Shown here in pieces: positions 34,186 through 43,393 of a stretch of DNA of 51,868 nucleotides. The position numbers and the translations under genes are program-made. The notes below the pieces were generated by a model. That model was given only the letters and a program-made list of their open reading frames with translations, was not told where the DNA came from and ran no database searches. Numbering within the stretch: position 1 is the first letter of the stretch; the number at the start of each line of letters is the position of its first letter. Source of the DNA: JAHIJO01 sp964486075 (lineage in GTDB: Bacteria; Verrucomicrobiota; Kiritimatiellia; JAAZAB01); contig CAZALU010000011.1 of assembly GCA_964486075.1 (NCBI GenBank), forward strand, positions 1 through 51,868, given 5' to 3'.

Positions 34186-35181
34186 CTAGCGCGCGGGTCC
34201 TGCCCCTTTGTAATTTTCGGGGGCGCCGAGCCGGCCCATGCCGAAAGGCTCTTCAAATGGCCGGTACGGCACCAGCGCCGCGATATCGTCAAGTTTTTTC
34301 AGCACAGTCTCGGGCAACGGGCCTTTCTCGACTGCGGCCACATTTTGTTCCACCTCCGCCGCCGAGCGCGCTCCCATGAGCACGCAGTGGATATCAGGAT
34401 TCGAAACGACAAAACGCAAACCGAGTTCCGGTAATGGAGTTTTACATTCATCCAGCAGCGCATAAAGCTTTTTGAATTGTTCCCGGCGGGCGCGTGACAG
34501 CCAGGGAGCGCCCTGGTTGATAGCTTGGTCGTAGCGGCGCGACAACCCGCCTTGCTGGAGCGGTGATCCGACAATGATCCCCATCTTTTGTTCCTTGGCG
34601 GATGGAATTATCTCCAGGGCGGCCTCGCGCCACAGGAGGCTGTAATTGAAGGCGGTCAAGACCACGTCAAACTTGCCGGAACGGACCAAGTGGGCCATTT
34701 CATAAGCCGTCGTGCCGCCCAGCCCCAGGTATTTTATGATGCCTTGCTGGCGCAGGTCGTGCAAGAGTTCCAACACCGGGCCGTTGATGTTTTCCCAATC
34801 AGTCCACCAATCGTACTGGCCCGGCCGGTCTGGTTCGTGGACCATCAGGATGTCAATCTTATCCCGGCCCAGCAGGCGCAGGCTTTCCTCGAACGATGAC
34901 ATAAGGGCGTCTTTGTCTTGTGGCTTAAAAGGCTGGGGTCGCCCGCCGAGCTTGGTGGAAAGAATCAGGGGCTGGGGTATGTCGCGCAGGGCCTGGCCCA
35001 GCACCTCCTCGCTGTTGCCATAGCCCGGGGCCGTGTCGATAAAGTTCACCCCCAGTTCCACCGCCCGGTGAACGGTCTTCCTGGCTTCGTCCAGTGCGGC
35101 GGCAAATGATGCCACGAAAAGTCCGCCAAACCCCAGCTTGCTCACTGCCAATCCGGTGCGTCCTAAAATGACTTTTTGCAT
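34186..35181 (-). CDS. Aldo/keto reductase
   Basis: A 331-residue NAD(P)H-dependent oxidoreductase. The catalytic tetrad is visible: Asp and Tyr in VNFIDTAPGYGNSEEVLG, Lys in ILSTKLGG, and His in DILMVHEPDRPG. Substrate class resembles sugar dehydrogenases such as L-fucose or D-threo-aldose dehydrogenase-like proteins, but this is a guess. The start at 35181 (QKVILGRTGLAVSKLGFGG) is the normal family N-terminus; an in-frame extension to 35352 overlaps the divergent TatD gene. It is convergent with the FGGY kinase, 11 bp between stops, consistent with a sugar catabolic role. Confidence 0.9.
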   Translation of the reverse strand: MQKVILGRTGLAVSKLGFGGLFVASFAAALDEARKTVHRAVELGVNFIDTAPGYGNSEEVLGQALRDIPQPLILSTKLGGRPQPFKPQDKDALMSSFEESLRLLGRDKIDILMVHEPDRPGQYDWWTDWENINGPVLELLHDLRQQGIIKYLGLGGTTAYEMAHLVRSGKFDVVLTAFNYSLLWREAALEIIPSAKEQKMGIIVGSPLQQGGLSRRYDQAINQGAPWLSRARREQFKKLYALLDECKTPLPELGLRFVVSNPDIHCVLMGARSAAEVEQNVAAVEKGPLPETVLKKLDDIAALVPYRPFEEPFGMGRLGAPENYKGAGPAR

Positions 35182-35335
35182 AATCAATGCCTTTCGAGTT
35201 GCAATAATCGATTGCTTAAAGTGGCCCTGAACTATATCCTGCGGATAGGTATAAAGCAAACGGTTTGGAATACCACGCTGGGTATCCCAAGCGCTGTGGA
35301 TGGCGGGGCCTATGAATGTCTGTTGCAATAGCAAG

Positions 35336-36157
35336 ATGGTGTTGTTTGACACGCATGTTCATTTCGATCCGGTTTGGACTTCGGAGCGGACGCAGGGCAT
35401 TCTGGAGCGGGCGCTGGTGGCAGGTGTGGGCCGGCTGATCGCCGTGGGTGGTTCGCCGGCAGCCAACCAGTTGTCTGTGAATATTGCCTGTGCCCATCCC
35501 CGCCAGGTGCGAGCCGCCGTTGGCATCAACCGGGATCTAGCCGTTACCGCATGGTCGGCTAAAGATATCACCTCGCTCGCAGCGGCGCCGGAGGTGGTTG
35601 CCATCGGCGAGGTGGGCCTTGATTTTCATTCCCCTGCGCCTCTGCGCGTTGGAACTCCGCTGGGCTGCGCCCCGCCGCAGGCCGACCGGGAAGCGCAACA
35701 CCGGCTGTTCACGGATATGCTGGCGCTGGCCGGTGCGCAGCGCCTGCCGGTCATTGTGCACAGCCGCGCGGCGGAGAGAGAAACCCTAGCTTGCCTGGAA
35801 GCCCATGCCCATGCTTGGAAGGGACCGGAAGACCGGATCGGCGTCCAGCATTGCTTTACCGGCAGCCGGGCCTATGCCAAGCGCCTGTTGGCATTGGGAT
35901 TTTACATAAGTTTCAGCGGTATTCTGACCTTCAAGAATGCCGCCGAGTTGCGCGAGATTGCCTCGGAAATACCGATAGACCGGATCCTGATCGAAACCGA
36001 TTCTCCCTGGCTGGCGCCGGAGCCGTTCCGGGGTCAGCCGAACGAGCCGGCCCATGTTCGACGTGTGGCGGAAACTTTGGCCGAGATCCGGCGGATTCCC
36101 GTGGCAGCGATTGCTGCGGCGACGTTTCGCAACGCGGAGAAGTTATTTAAGAGATAA
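35336..36157 (+). CDS. TatD-family metal-dependent hydrolase
   Basis: A 273-residue TIM-barrel hydrolase of the TatD DNase group. Metal ligands are in place: HxH in FDTHVHFD, Glu in AIGEVGLDFH, His in LPVIVHSRA, His in GVQHCFTGS and Asp in LIETDSPWLAPEP. The start at 35336 gives the family's usual N-terminus; in-frame ATGs at 35300 and 35312 are alternatives that overlap the promoter side of the reductase gene. Activity may be 3'-5' DNase or deacylase. It is followed after 19 bp by the inverted-repeat unit holding a GxxExxY gene. Confidence 0.88.
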   Translation: MVLFDTHVHFDPVWTSERTQGILERALVAGVGRLIAVGGSPAANQLSVNIACAHPRQVRAAVGINRDLAVTAWSAKDITSLAAAPEVVAIGEVGLDFHSPAPLRVGTPLGCAPPQADREAQHRLFTDMLALAGAQRLPVIVHSRAAERETLACLEAHAHAWKGPEDRIGVQHCFTGSRAYAKRLLALGFYISFSGILTFKNAAELREIASEIPIDRILIETDSPWLAPEPFRGQPNEPAHVRRVAETLAEIRRIPVAAIAAATFRNAEKLFKR

Positions 36158-36176
36158 GATCGGAATAAGGATTATT

Positions 36177-36625
36177 GCCCACAGAACACACGGATCACAG
36201 AACATAAGGGGAAAGCGAAGATAAAATCTTTTCCATATGCGGATGAAACATATAATACTCTTGGAGCTTGCTTTGAAGTGTATAAGCAAAAGGGATGTGG
36301 GTTTCTTGAACCGGTCTATCAGGAATGTTTAGAGATAGAGCTGGCTTTCCAAAAAATCCCATTTATAGCGCAACAGGAATTGTTTCTTGAGTATCGGGGA
36401 CAGCGACTGAAATCAACGTATAAACCGGATTTCATTTGCTTTGGAAAAACCATTGTTGAAATCAAAGCTCTATCGAATCTCATTGATGAGCATCGGGCGC
36501 AAGTGTTAAATTACTTGCATGCTTCGGGTTTTCAGGTTGGCTTGCTGATTAATTTCGGACATTTTCCAAAGATCGAACACGAACGTTTCGTCATTTAGGT
36601 TTTCATTTCTGTGTGTTCCGTGGGC
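36177..36625. repeat. Inverted-repeat-bounded unit carrying a GxxExxY gene
   Basis: GCCCACAGAACACACGG (36177-36193) is matched inversely by CTGTGTGTTCCGTGGGC (36609-36625), 15 of 17 bases. The 449-bp unit holds one gene and is AT-richer than its neighbours. It sits between tatD and the ROK gene, and the GTG start codons of the ROK gene lie inside the right arm. It looks inserted; no transposase is present. Confidence 0.6.
36278..36598 (+). CDS. GxxExxY family protein
   Basis: At least 106 residues of the GxxExxY family, named for GFLEPVYQE. It carries YKPDFICFGKTIVEIKALS, a PD-(D/E)xK-like nuclease core (D, then ExK). The only standard start is GTG 36278, but the frame upstream (SFPYADETYNTLGACFEVYK) also matches the family, so translation may begin earlier at a non-standard codon or the start may be lost. 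Function of the family is not established. It is enclosed by inverted repeats, and its composition (AT-rich) differs from neighbours, suggesting transfer. Confidence 0.75.
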   Translation: MYKQKGCGFLEPVYQECLEIELAFQKIPFIAQQELFLEYRGQRLKSTYKPDFICFGKTIVEIKALSNLIDEHRAQVLNYLHASGFQVGLLINFGHFPKIEHERFVI

Positions 36626-37591
36626 AAAATCGGAAAATCTTATCATCAGCGGCTGGCGGTTGGTATCGATTTCGGAGGGACCGGCGTCAAAATGGGGCTG
36701 GTCGACGAGTCCGGCGCCATCCGGGACCGGTTCGAGTTTGCCACCGCTGATGCCGGGACGCAGTCGGCCTGGATGGACCGGGTCGCGGTCGGGCTGGATC
36801 GTTTTCGCCTCCATGGCCACCGTCCGATTGGCATTGGAGTCGGCGTGCCGGGCTTCACGGATTTTGAGCGGGGCTTTATCTACAATCTTACAAACGTGCC
36901 CGGCTGGACGTCGGTATACTTGGCCCGGATGTTACAAAAAAGATTTGGCTTGCCGGCGGTTGTGGAGAACGATGTCAATGCCATGGCGATCGGCGAATGC
37001 GTCCATGGCGCCGGCCGCGGCTATCGGTTGGCGGTGTTTGCCACGCTGGGCACCGGCGTGGGGGGCGGGGTGGTCATTGACGGCAAGCTCTATCGCGGCG
37101 CCTATTCCATGGCCGGTGAAATCGGGCACATCTGTATCCGGATGAATGGGCGCAAGACACCGGAAGGACGGGGTGGGCTTGAAACCTATGTTGGCAATCG
37201 CCGGCTGGCTGGCTATGCCGTCCGGGCGCTCAAGGCCGGCCGGCGTTCGCTAATCAGTAGGCTGGTAAGCAATAAACTGGATGCCATTACGCCAAAAATC
37301 ATTGCCCGGGCAGCGGTCCGCAACGATCCGTTGGCCTTGGAAATTTTCGATTTTGCGGCCGACTGCCTGGCTGCGGCGTTCTCTTCGATCACCTATATCC
37401 TGCAGCCGGAAGTCATCATTCTTGGCGGCGGTGTGGCGCAGAGCGGGCGCGTGTTGTTCGATCCGTTGCGCCGGCATCTGCAGGAGCGACTGCACCCGCA
37501 CTTCGCGCAGCGGATCAAGGTCATTCCGGCCCGATTGGGGGCGCGGGCCGGCATGATTGGCTGCGCCGCGCTGGCGTTCCGGAGGGGATAA
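36611..37591 (+). CDS. ROK-family sugar kinase lacking the zinc-finger cysteines
   Basis: A 326-residue glucokinase-like protein. The phosphate motif AVGIDFGGTGVKMGLVD opens the protein, followed by GIGVGVPGF, VVENDVNAMAIGE (catalytic Asp) and TLGTGVGGGVVIDGKLYRG. Most ROK proteins have a CxCGxxGC(x)E zinc site after GEIGH; here the segment reads NGRKTPEGRGGLETYV with no cysteine, while the His of GEIGHI remains. Zinc binding is therefore doubtful. Starts are GTG 36611 or 36620, both inside the right arm of the inverted repeat. It is 97 bp before the large secreted protein. Confidence 0.87.
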   Translation: MCSVGKIGKSYHQRLAVGIDFGGTGVKMGLVDESGAIRDRFEFATADAGTQSAWMDRVAVGLDRFRLHGHRPIGIGVGVPGFTDFERGFIYNLTNVPGWTSVYLARMLQKRFGLPAVVENDVNAMAIGECVHGAGRGYRLAVFATLGTGVGGGVVIDGKLYRGAYSMAGEIGHICIRMNGRKTPEGRGGLETYVGNRRLAGYAVRALKAGRRSLISRLVSNKLDAITPKIIARAAVRNDPLALEIFDFAADCLAAAFSSITYILQPEVIILGGGVAQSGRVLFDPLRRHLQERLHPHFAQRIKVIPARLGARAGMIGCAALAFRRG

Positions 37592-37688
37592 AACAAATTA
37601 AAATATTTGACGATCAATCGGTGTATGCTATTTTGAAAACCATGCAGCGACGGCATGATTACGGACTATCATATAAGCAAGGAATAAA

Positions 37689-40600
37689 ATGAAACATAGA
37701 TTATGCTGGTTTTTACTGTTTGTGATCGGGATGTGGATTACGTCCGCAACCGCGTCGACCGTCGAAACGCAAGGCTTGGCCTATACCAATCGCCCCCTGC
37801 AGCGCGGTCCGGCCGACCCCTTACTGCCCTCGATCGAGATTATGGAGGCGGATAAAGCGCCGGCCGTGGACGGGGTACTGGACGACGCCTGCTGGGTCAA
37901 GGCCAAGGAATCACAGATATTCACTGACGAATACTCCTTTCCGGTCAAGCTCAAGACCACCTTCAAAATCTGCCAGAAAGACGAAGTGATTTACCTGGCT
38001 ATCCGAGCCTGCTACGACGAGAAGGGTGGCAAAAAAACCGGCGAGGGCACGCATGACAAGGATCTCTGGAACGGAGAAAACGTCGAGATCTTCATTGACC
38101 CCGATAACGAGGACACGCCCGGCTACTACCAGTTCATCCTGACGCCGTTCAACGTCACTGGCGACATCTACAACAACGAGCCGCGCGACCCGGAACAGCG
38201 CTGGGAGCCGAAATACGAGGCGCAAAGCAAGTGGTCTGAAAAGGAATGGACGATTGAGTATGGGATCCCCCTAGCAGCCTTCAATTTCACCAAGACCGTC
38301 TACCAGAACTTTGGATTGAATGTGCACCGCGTGTACCAAGGGGTAGCGGCTTGGTCGCCGGGGCATTCGGAAGGTTTCCATTTTCCCCACAAGTTCGGCG
38401 AGGCGCGGGGTCTGAAAGGCAAGTCCGTGGTTTCCAACGAGCCGGGCCTGTTTCGTTCGCCGCAGTTGAAGATCAATGACCGGATCATCAAGGCCCAGGC
38501 CAAGCCATCGCTCATTGCCGAAAAAAAACCGGCACTGGTAGCGAATCCGGTGGTCAAGGGCGCCGAGATCAGCTTCGAGGTGAACACGCTCACGGACGTG
38601 GCCGTCTGGATCGAAGACGCCAAGGGCGAGGCCGTGCGCCACCTGGCGGCTGGCATGCTGGGCAAAAACCCACCGGCGCCGCTGAAGAAAGACTTGCTCA
38701 AGCAGTCCTTGACCTGGGATTACAAGGACGACTTCGGTAAAAAAGTTCCCGCCGGCGCCTACAAGTTCAAGGTTGGGGTTGGTTCCAAGGCAACCTTGGA
38801 CAAGGAAATCGGGCGCAACGACTCGCCTTATCAGGTCAACGGTATTGTTGCGGATGCCAAGGGGTTTGTGTACACCTACGAGGGGCATCTGGATCAGTGG
38901 TCGCGGATCATGAAATATGATCGCAATGGCAAGTTCGCTTCGATGCTCATGCCGCCGCCGGCGGATGTGCCGGTGGAGAAGCTCAAGGGCTTGAACATCA
39001 TCGACTTCGGACCGGACGGCCAGGCGCGCTTCGGTGGCCGACAACTGGCTGAAACCATGCCCAACCTTGACCAACCCTTTCCGCAGAACCTGCTGATCAA
39101 CAGCAAGGGCCAGTTAATTTTCAGCGGCTGCGAGTACCAGGGCGGGCCGGCGCGTTTTTACAAGATCAACGCCGACGGTAGCCTGCCGGATGACTTCATC
39201 GGGCCGTACCTCAAGGACATCAACTGGCTGAACTACTACGAAACCTGGGCCAAGCGCTTTCATTTTGCCCTCGATCCCCTGGACGAGGACGTGATTTATA
39301 TCAGCGGGTTGAAAGAGATTCATCGCAGTGAAAGTTCCGGCAGCGGATCCAATATCGAGGTCGTGCCCGGCAAACGCGAAACTTTCTATAACGCTGTCTG
39401 CCGCCTTCGCTGGGGCCAGGATGCGCCGCTCGAGACCTTTGTCGGCAAGCGCAACACCCATGGGACGCAGGGCGGCGACAAGCCCGGCGAGTTTTTCGAC
39501 CCGCAGGGCATCGCCTTCGACAAGGACAACAATCTCTTGGTCTGTGACCGGCGTAATAACCGCATCCAGGCATTCGACCGCGCCGGTAAGTTCCTGTGGC
39601 AGATTCCGCACGTCGGCCCCTACGAGGTGCGGGCCAACCGCAAGACCGGCGAACGCTACGTGCTGGGCGTTTCGCCAACGAACTTTATTGCCAAGCCGCA
39701 TGGCCAAGAAACAATGATAACTCACCTGAACACCCTAACCCTGACGAAATACGCAGCCGGCGCGAAGCCTAAGGCGTTGGCGGAAACCACGCTACAGGGT
39801 TTTTGGAGCTACTGGTGGGACATGGCCTTGGACGAGTCGGGCGCCCAGCCGCGCCTCTGGCTGGTCTGGGCCGGTGATGTGAATTACGCTCACGGCTCCG
39901 GCAGCGGAACCGCGAAATCTTTGGCGCGGGTGACGGACCTGGGAGACAAGTTCGGCGAACCGGAAATCATCATCGGTCAGGAATCTTTGCAGGAGTATTA
40001 CCGGGTCGCGGTTGGGTGGGATTCTGATATCGTCTGTGCAGGCAATCGGTATTGGTTTGACGGGAACAGCGGTCGGTTCTTGAGCGACGGGCCGAGTGCC
40101 AAGGAGGTGGAAGCTGCGCGGGATGGGCGCTGGGTGACGCGCAACGGATTTAGCCATGAAAGTATTTCCGTGTTCCCGGAGTCTTGGGCCACCGTCCCGC
40201 AAGTGGCGGCGATTACCAATTGGGAATTGGTGCCGCCTTCCATGACGCGGGCCGGGGAACGCGGGTTCTATGTGGCTCCCAACAGCGATGTCTACGTGGC
40301 GCGTTACTACCAGTGGACGCACTCTGGCGGAGGGCGAGCGGGCATGGAAGGCTCGGACCACCATGTGGCTATTGACCATTATACCATTGACGGCAAACTG
40401 GTCGGTAAGCGGGTGGTCTATGAGCTTTCCGGCGGCGCCTGTTCACCGGTGGTTGACATCAAGGGTAATATCTACGTCAGCGACAACTTTGGGCGCAAGC
40501 TCGGTCAGTTTTACGAGGACGATATTGCTCCCCACATGCCCTCCTGGGCGCCGGACTACCAGATCAGCGCGGCGGAGTGGGATACCTTACGCAGCGGCAA

Positions 40601-41252
40601 GACGCTGTATGCCGGCTACCGAAAATTTGCCCAGAACCCGCTGATCCGGCAGATTGGGGCCATCTACAAATTCGGGCCCAAGGGGGGCGGGATATTGTGG
40701 CGGGCGGGCCAGGGCGAATACAAACAATATTGGCCCCAGACCAATGCCGCCGGCGAATTGGAGATATATCCGGATTGGGGCTACCCCTTCAAGCCTAAAC
40801 CTGCTAGCCCTGCTACCCACTGGTCATCGAGCATTGTGGGCAGCAGTGGCAACGAAGGCATGTACCCGGTATGGATGGACGGCGTGGAGTGGGAGTTCCT
40901 GGGCGTCGGTCCGTCCGGCGGTCGCTATACCAAGGGCCACGACGCCTGTATTTGTTTCAATATGCGCTTTTGCGTAGACGATTTCGGACGCAGCTACGCA
41001 CCCGCCGCGCACCGCAACACGATTCGCATGATCGATACGGCCGGCAACGAAGTCCTGCGTATCGGGCGTTACGGCAATCTGGATTCCGGACCTGGCCAGC
41101 GGCTGAAGGAGCCGAATATTCCCCTGCGTTTCCCGACGGCCACGGCGTTATCCAAGCGTTATCTCTACGTGGTGGAAAAAGACATAGTGCGTGTCTTGCG
41201 AATTAAAATGGGCTACGAACAGGAACGAACTGCAGATGTGGTGGTGCGCTAG
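37689..41252 (+). CDS. Large secreted protein with CBM9-like and NHL-repeat domains
   Basis: A 1187-residue exported protein. Signal peptide at residues 1-22 (LLFVIGMWITSATA). Residues about 50-250 resemble a family 9 carbohydrate-binding domain (AVDGVLDDACWVKAKES, NGENVEIFIDPDNEDTPGYY, WTIEYGIPLAAF). About 290-375 looks like a FlgD Ig-like domain (WDYKDDFGKKVPAGAYKFKV). Beta-propeller-like repeats follow, the clearest an NHL repeat (FDPQGIAFDKDNNLLVCDRR). No catalytic site is recognised. It probably binds polysaccharide at the cell surface or periplasm; related large proteins are common in PVC bacteria. AAGGAATAAA precedes the start. Confidence 0.8.
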   Translation: MKHRLCWFLLFVIGMWITSATASTVETQGLAYTNRPLQRGPADPLLPSIEIMEADKAPAVDGVLDDACWVKAKESQIFTDEYSFPVKLKTTFKICQKDEVIYLAIRACYDEKGGKKTGEGTHDKDLWNGENVEIFIDPDNEDTPGYYQFILTPFNVTGDIYNNEPRDPEQRWEPKYEAQSKWSEKEWTIEYGIPLAAFNFTKTVYQNFGLNVHRVYQGVAAWSPGHSEGFHFPHKFGEARGLKGKSVVSNEPGLFRSPQLKINDRIIKAQAKPSLIAEKKPALVANPVVKGAEISFEVNTLTDVAVWIEDAKGEAVRHLAAGMLGKNPPAPLKKDLLKQSLTWDYKDDFGKKVPAGAYKFKVGVGSKATLDKEIGRNDSPYQVNGIVADAKGFVYTYEGHLDQWSRIMKYDRNGKFASMLMPPPADVPVEKLKGLNIIDFGPDGQARFGGRQLAETMPNLDQPFPQNLLINSKGQLIFSGCEYQGGPARFYKINADGSLPDDFIGPYLKDINWLNYYETWAKRFHFALDPLDEDVIYISGLKEIHRSESSGSGSNIEVVPGKRETFYNAVCRLRWGQDAPLETFVGKRNTHGTQGGDKPGEFFDPQGIAFDKDNNLLVCDRRNNRIQAFDRAGKFLWQIPHVGPYEVRANRKTGERYVLGVSPTNFIAKPHGQETMITHLNTLTLTKYAAGAKPKALAETTLQGFWSYWWDMALDESGAQPRLWLVWAGDVNYAHGSGSGTAKSLARVTDLGDKFGEPEIIIGQESLQEYYRVAVGWDSDIVCAGNRYWFDGNSGRFLSDGPSAKEVEAARDGRWVTRNGFSHESISVFPESWATVPQVAAITNWELVPPSMTRAGERGFYVAPNSDVYVARYYQWTHSGGGRAGMEGSDHHVAIDHYTIDGKLVGKRVVYELSGGACSPVVDIKGNIYVSDNFGRKLGQFYEDDIAPHMPSWAPDYQISAAEWDTLRSGKTLYAGYRKFAQNPLIRQIGAIYKFGPKGGGILWRAGQGEYKQYWPQTNAAGELEIYPDWGYPFKPKPASPATHWSSSIVGSSGNEGMYPVWMDGVEWEFLGVGPSGGRYTKGHDACICFNMRFCVDDFGRSYAPAAHRNTIRMIDTAGNEVLRIGRYGNLDSGPGQRLKEPNIPLRFPTATALSKRYLYVVEKDIVRVLRIKMGYEQERTADVVVR

Positions 41253-41308
41253 CCGACCCGGTTATTCGCTTGCCGTGAGATTAATTAAACCTGATAGGAA
41301 TTTGTTGT

Positions 41309-41396
41309 TTGTAGGGCGGGCACGTGCCGCATGCGGCATTGCCCGCCGACCCATTCCCGGACGGCGGGAAGCCCAGAGGGCGTTCCCGCCCTACAA
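41309..41396. repeat. TTGTAGGGCGGG...CCCGCCCTACAA inverted-repeat unit
   Basis: Twelve-base perfect ends flank an 88-bp unit with further internal dyads (GCACGTGC, GCCGCATGCGGC). The bases before it (CCTGATAGGAATTT) resemble those before the TGTAGCC element at 22160, so the two repeat types may be relatives. Confidence 0.7.
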
Positions 41397-41526
41397 TTCA
41401 GAATAAAGTCCGCCCCGCTTGCGGGGCGATAAGTGTACCCAACATGGCAACCCGCCTCTGATCCCCTCCAAGAGGGGAAATGATTGGCTTGCTACATCTT
41501 GTCACTCCCGGGAAGAAGCGCGTTAA

Positions 41527-41573
41527 GGATAACGCGCTCCACCTTGCTGTTCCACAGGTGGAGCGGCTTGTCC
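41527..41573. repeat. GCTCCACC/GGTGGAGC hairpin repeat, second copy
   Basis: GGATAACGCGCTCCACC... and ...AGGTGGAGCGGCTTGTCC match the unit at 17502-17566 in both arms, while the loop differs in length and sequence. Conserved arms with a variable loop are typical of dispersed palindromic repeats. Confidence 0.7.
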
Positions 41574-41766
41574 GTAAAAGGCTGAACACTGGTTATGCTA
41601 GTCGGGATAAACCCGACTCTACCTGAAGCAAGTTGCCCCGATCACGCTACACGCACCGGAGCCTAATTCAATGCTAAGAACTATGGAAGAGTCGCCGCTT
41701 TTGGCGGCCCTAATTCAACGCATAGGAATTTCAAATTTTGCAGCCGCCCGGCAGCTGCCGGATTTC

Positions 41767-41962
41767 TGTAGCCGCGCACGTTGGGCGCGGTCTTGGGGAT
41801 TGGCGGATGGCCGACCCCATCGTGGTCGGCTACAGTAAAAGCTGCCCGGCAGCTGCCGGATTTCTGTAGCCGCGCACGTTGGGCGCGGTCTTGGGGATTG
41901 GCGGATGGCCGACCCCATCGTGGTCGGCTACAGTAAAAGCTGCCCGGCAGCTGCCGGTCCTA
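41767..41962 (+). repeat. 98-bp tandem duplication of the TGTAGCC...GGCTACA element
   Basis: Two copies of the element (41767-41834 and 41865-41932) with the spacer ending CCCGGCAGCTGCCGG repeat exactly at a 98-bp period; only the last few bases differ. Each element has hairpins CCGCGC/GCGCGG and CCGACCCC/GTGGTCGG. Confidence 0.85.
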
Positions 41963-42157
41963 ATTCAGCAGCCCCCAAGCCTGATTCCATTACTCGATGA
42001 TATGTTTGGGTTGCGTTTTGGCGCGGGACGGATTATGCTTGGTTTGTGTTATATTACCGTGCGGCAACATTATAGGAGAAGATCGCTGCGCTCGCAGAGA
42101 CGCTTAGGAGCTGAGTTTTCTATTCCAGACCTGAACCCTGCGCCCCTGCGTATCTGC

Positions 42158-43051
42158 GTGAGCACAATCGTGAAATCGATCTGGCAGCAGAATATACTGG
42201 AGCTGATCCGGCGCACGTCCTGCGATCTGTCGCGCGACGTTGTGGTCGCCTTGGAACGCGCCCGGCGCAGGGAACGGAGCGAATCACCCGCCCGCTGGGC
42301 AATGGATACCATCCTCGAAAACATTCGCCTGGCGCGGGAGCGCGGCGCGCCCCTTTGCCAGGATACCGGCACGCTGCTTTTCTACTGCCGGGTACCGGTG
42401 GGATTTGATGTCGTGGCCTTTTCCGCCGTCATCCGGCGCGCGGTTCGTGAAGCCACGCGGCTGGGTTATCTCCGGCAGAACACGATCGACCCCTTAACGG
42501 ATAAGGCATGTGCCGGAAATATCGGCTTGGGCGCGCCGTCCATTCAGCTCGAATATGCGCGGGTTGCACGGGTGGCAATCCACCTGGTTCTGAAGGGTGG
42601 GGGCAGCGAGAACGTCAGCATCCAATACAGCTTGCCGGACGTGCAGTTGAATGCCGGCCGGGACTGGGAAGGCGTGCGCCGTTGTGCGTTGGATGCCGTA
42701 CGCCGTGCCCAGGGCAACGGCTGCGCCCCGGGCGTGCTGGGCATCGGCGTCGGCGGCGACCGGGCCTCGGGCGCGGCCTTAGCCAAACGCCAACTGCTCC
42801 GACTGTTGAGCGATCGGGCGCCGAATCCGCAACTGTCCCGGCTGGAGCGGCGGATTCTCGGCGAAGCCAACCGGCTGGGGGTGGGGCCGATGGGTTTTGG
42901 TGGAAAGACGTCCCTGCTGGGCGTGAAGATCGGTGCCATGAGCCGTTTGCCAGCCGGCTATTTCGTCAGTGTGGCCTATATGTGTTGGGCATTCCGTCGG
43001 CGGGGGATGAGCCTGGGTATGAGCGGTCGCGTGCGCAGGTGGCTGGACTAA
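42158..43051 (+). CDS. Class I fumarate hydratase, alpha subunit (or tartrate dehydratase alpha)
   Basis: About 297 residues of the iron-sulfur hydro-lyase alpha family, interconverting fumarate and malate. Cluster and active-site motifs: APLCQDTGTLLFYCRV (first cluster Cys), LTDKACAGNIGLGAPSI, KGGGSENVS and GVGPMGFGGKTSLLGVKI. A GTG start at 42158 is chosen since similarity begins there (VKSIWQQNILELIRRTSC); the open frame back to 41879 runs through repeats. Another in-frame GTG lies at 42170. The beta subunit gene follows after a 342-bp repeat-containing gap. Fumarase and L-tartrate dehydratase cannot be told apart here. Confidence 0.85.
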   Translation: MSTIVKSIWQQNILELIRRTSCDLSRDVVVALERARRRERSESPARWAMDTILENIRLARERGAPLCQDTGTLLFYCRVPVGFDVVAFSAVIRRAVREATRLGYLRQNTIDPLTDKACAGNIGLGAPSIQLEYARVARVAIHLVLKGGGSENVSIQYSLPDVQLNAGRDWEGVRRCALDAVRRAQGNGCAPGVLGIGVGGDRASGAALAKRQLLRLLSDRAPNPQLSRLERRILGEANRLGVGPMGFGGKTSLLGVKIGAMSRLPAGYFVSVAYMCWAFRRRGMSLGMSGRVRRWLD

Positions 43052-43393
43052 AAATTACCCTTGATAATTAGTGATGGCATTATTGTTTTTCAAGGCATGA
43101 ACGATAGAAATAGACATCTTGAAGCGAAAAATTCAATAATTCAGCAAAATATCGGCAATGCTGTCGTATGTTTCTACCAATGCGGGCTAGGCCCGCAACC
43201 CAAAAAGATTTTTACCACTGATTACACCGATTTCACTGATCGGATAATAGAATATTCATATTTTCCTCTATCCGTGCTATCCGTGTAATCCGTGGTTCAG
43301 CCCATGCTGATCCGCCAAGGCGGAAAATTTCTGGTCTTTCTCCGTGGTCAATTTTCTTGTTATTCTTGGCGGTTGCGCGTGGATGAGGTAAGA
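43052..43393. other. Gap between fumarase subunit genes with hairpin and dispersed repeats
   Basis: AT-rich, without a real gene. A perfect hairpin TGCGGGC-tag-GCCCGCA (43181-43197) followed by AAAAAGATTTTT may end the alpha transcript. Then come CACTGATTACACCGATTTCA and ATCCGTGTAATCCGTGG, a repeat style seen again at 44200-44235, and GATCCGCCAAGGCGGAAA (shared with 17483). Confidence 0.6.

Larger units (their letters stand above)
41253..42157. other. Repeat-filled gap before the fumarase genes; no gene seen
   Basis: About 900 bp without a supported gene. It contains a TTGTAGGGCGGG/CCCGCCCTACAA bounded unit (41309-41396), a GCTCCACC/GGTGGAGC unit (41527-41573), and a 98-bp tandem duplication carrying the TGTAGCC element (41767-41962). 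An open frame runs through the last part into the fumarase alpha gene but shows no family similarity there. Confidence 0.65.

Noticed and set aside
36158..36277. Readthrough fusion of TatD and GxxExxY protein
   Set aside because: The frames coincide but are separated by a TAA and an inverted-repeat arm; no sign of recoding.
41767..41962. CRISPR-like array
   Set aside because: Only two units at 98 bp period, with a palindromic element as the repeated part and no spacers or cas genes.
43061..43288. Small frame MIISDGIIVFQGMNDRN between fumarase genes
   Set aside because: Its end (TTDYTDFTD) is translated dispersed-repeat sequence; no family match or ribosome-binding site.
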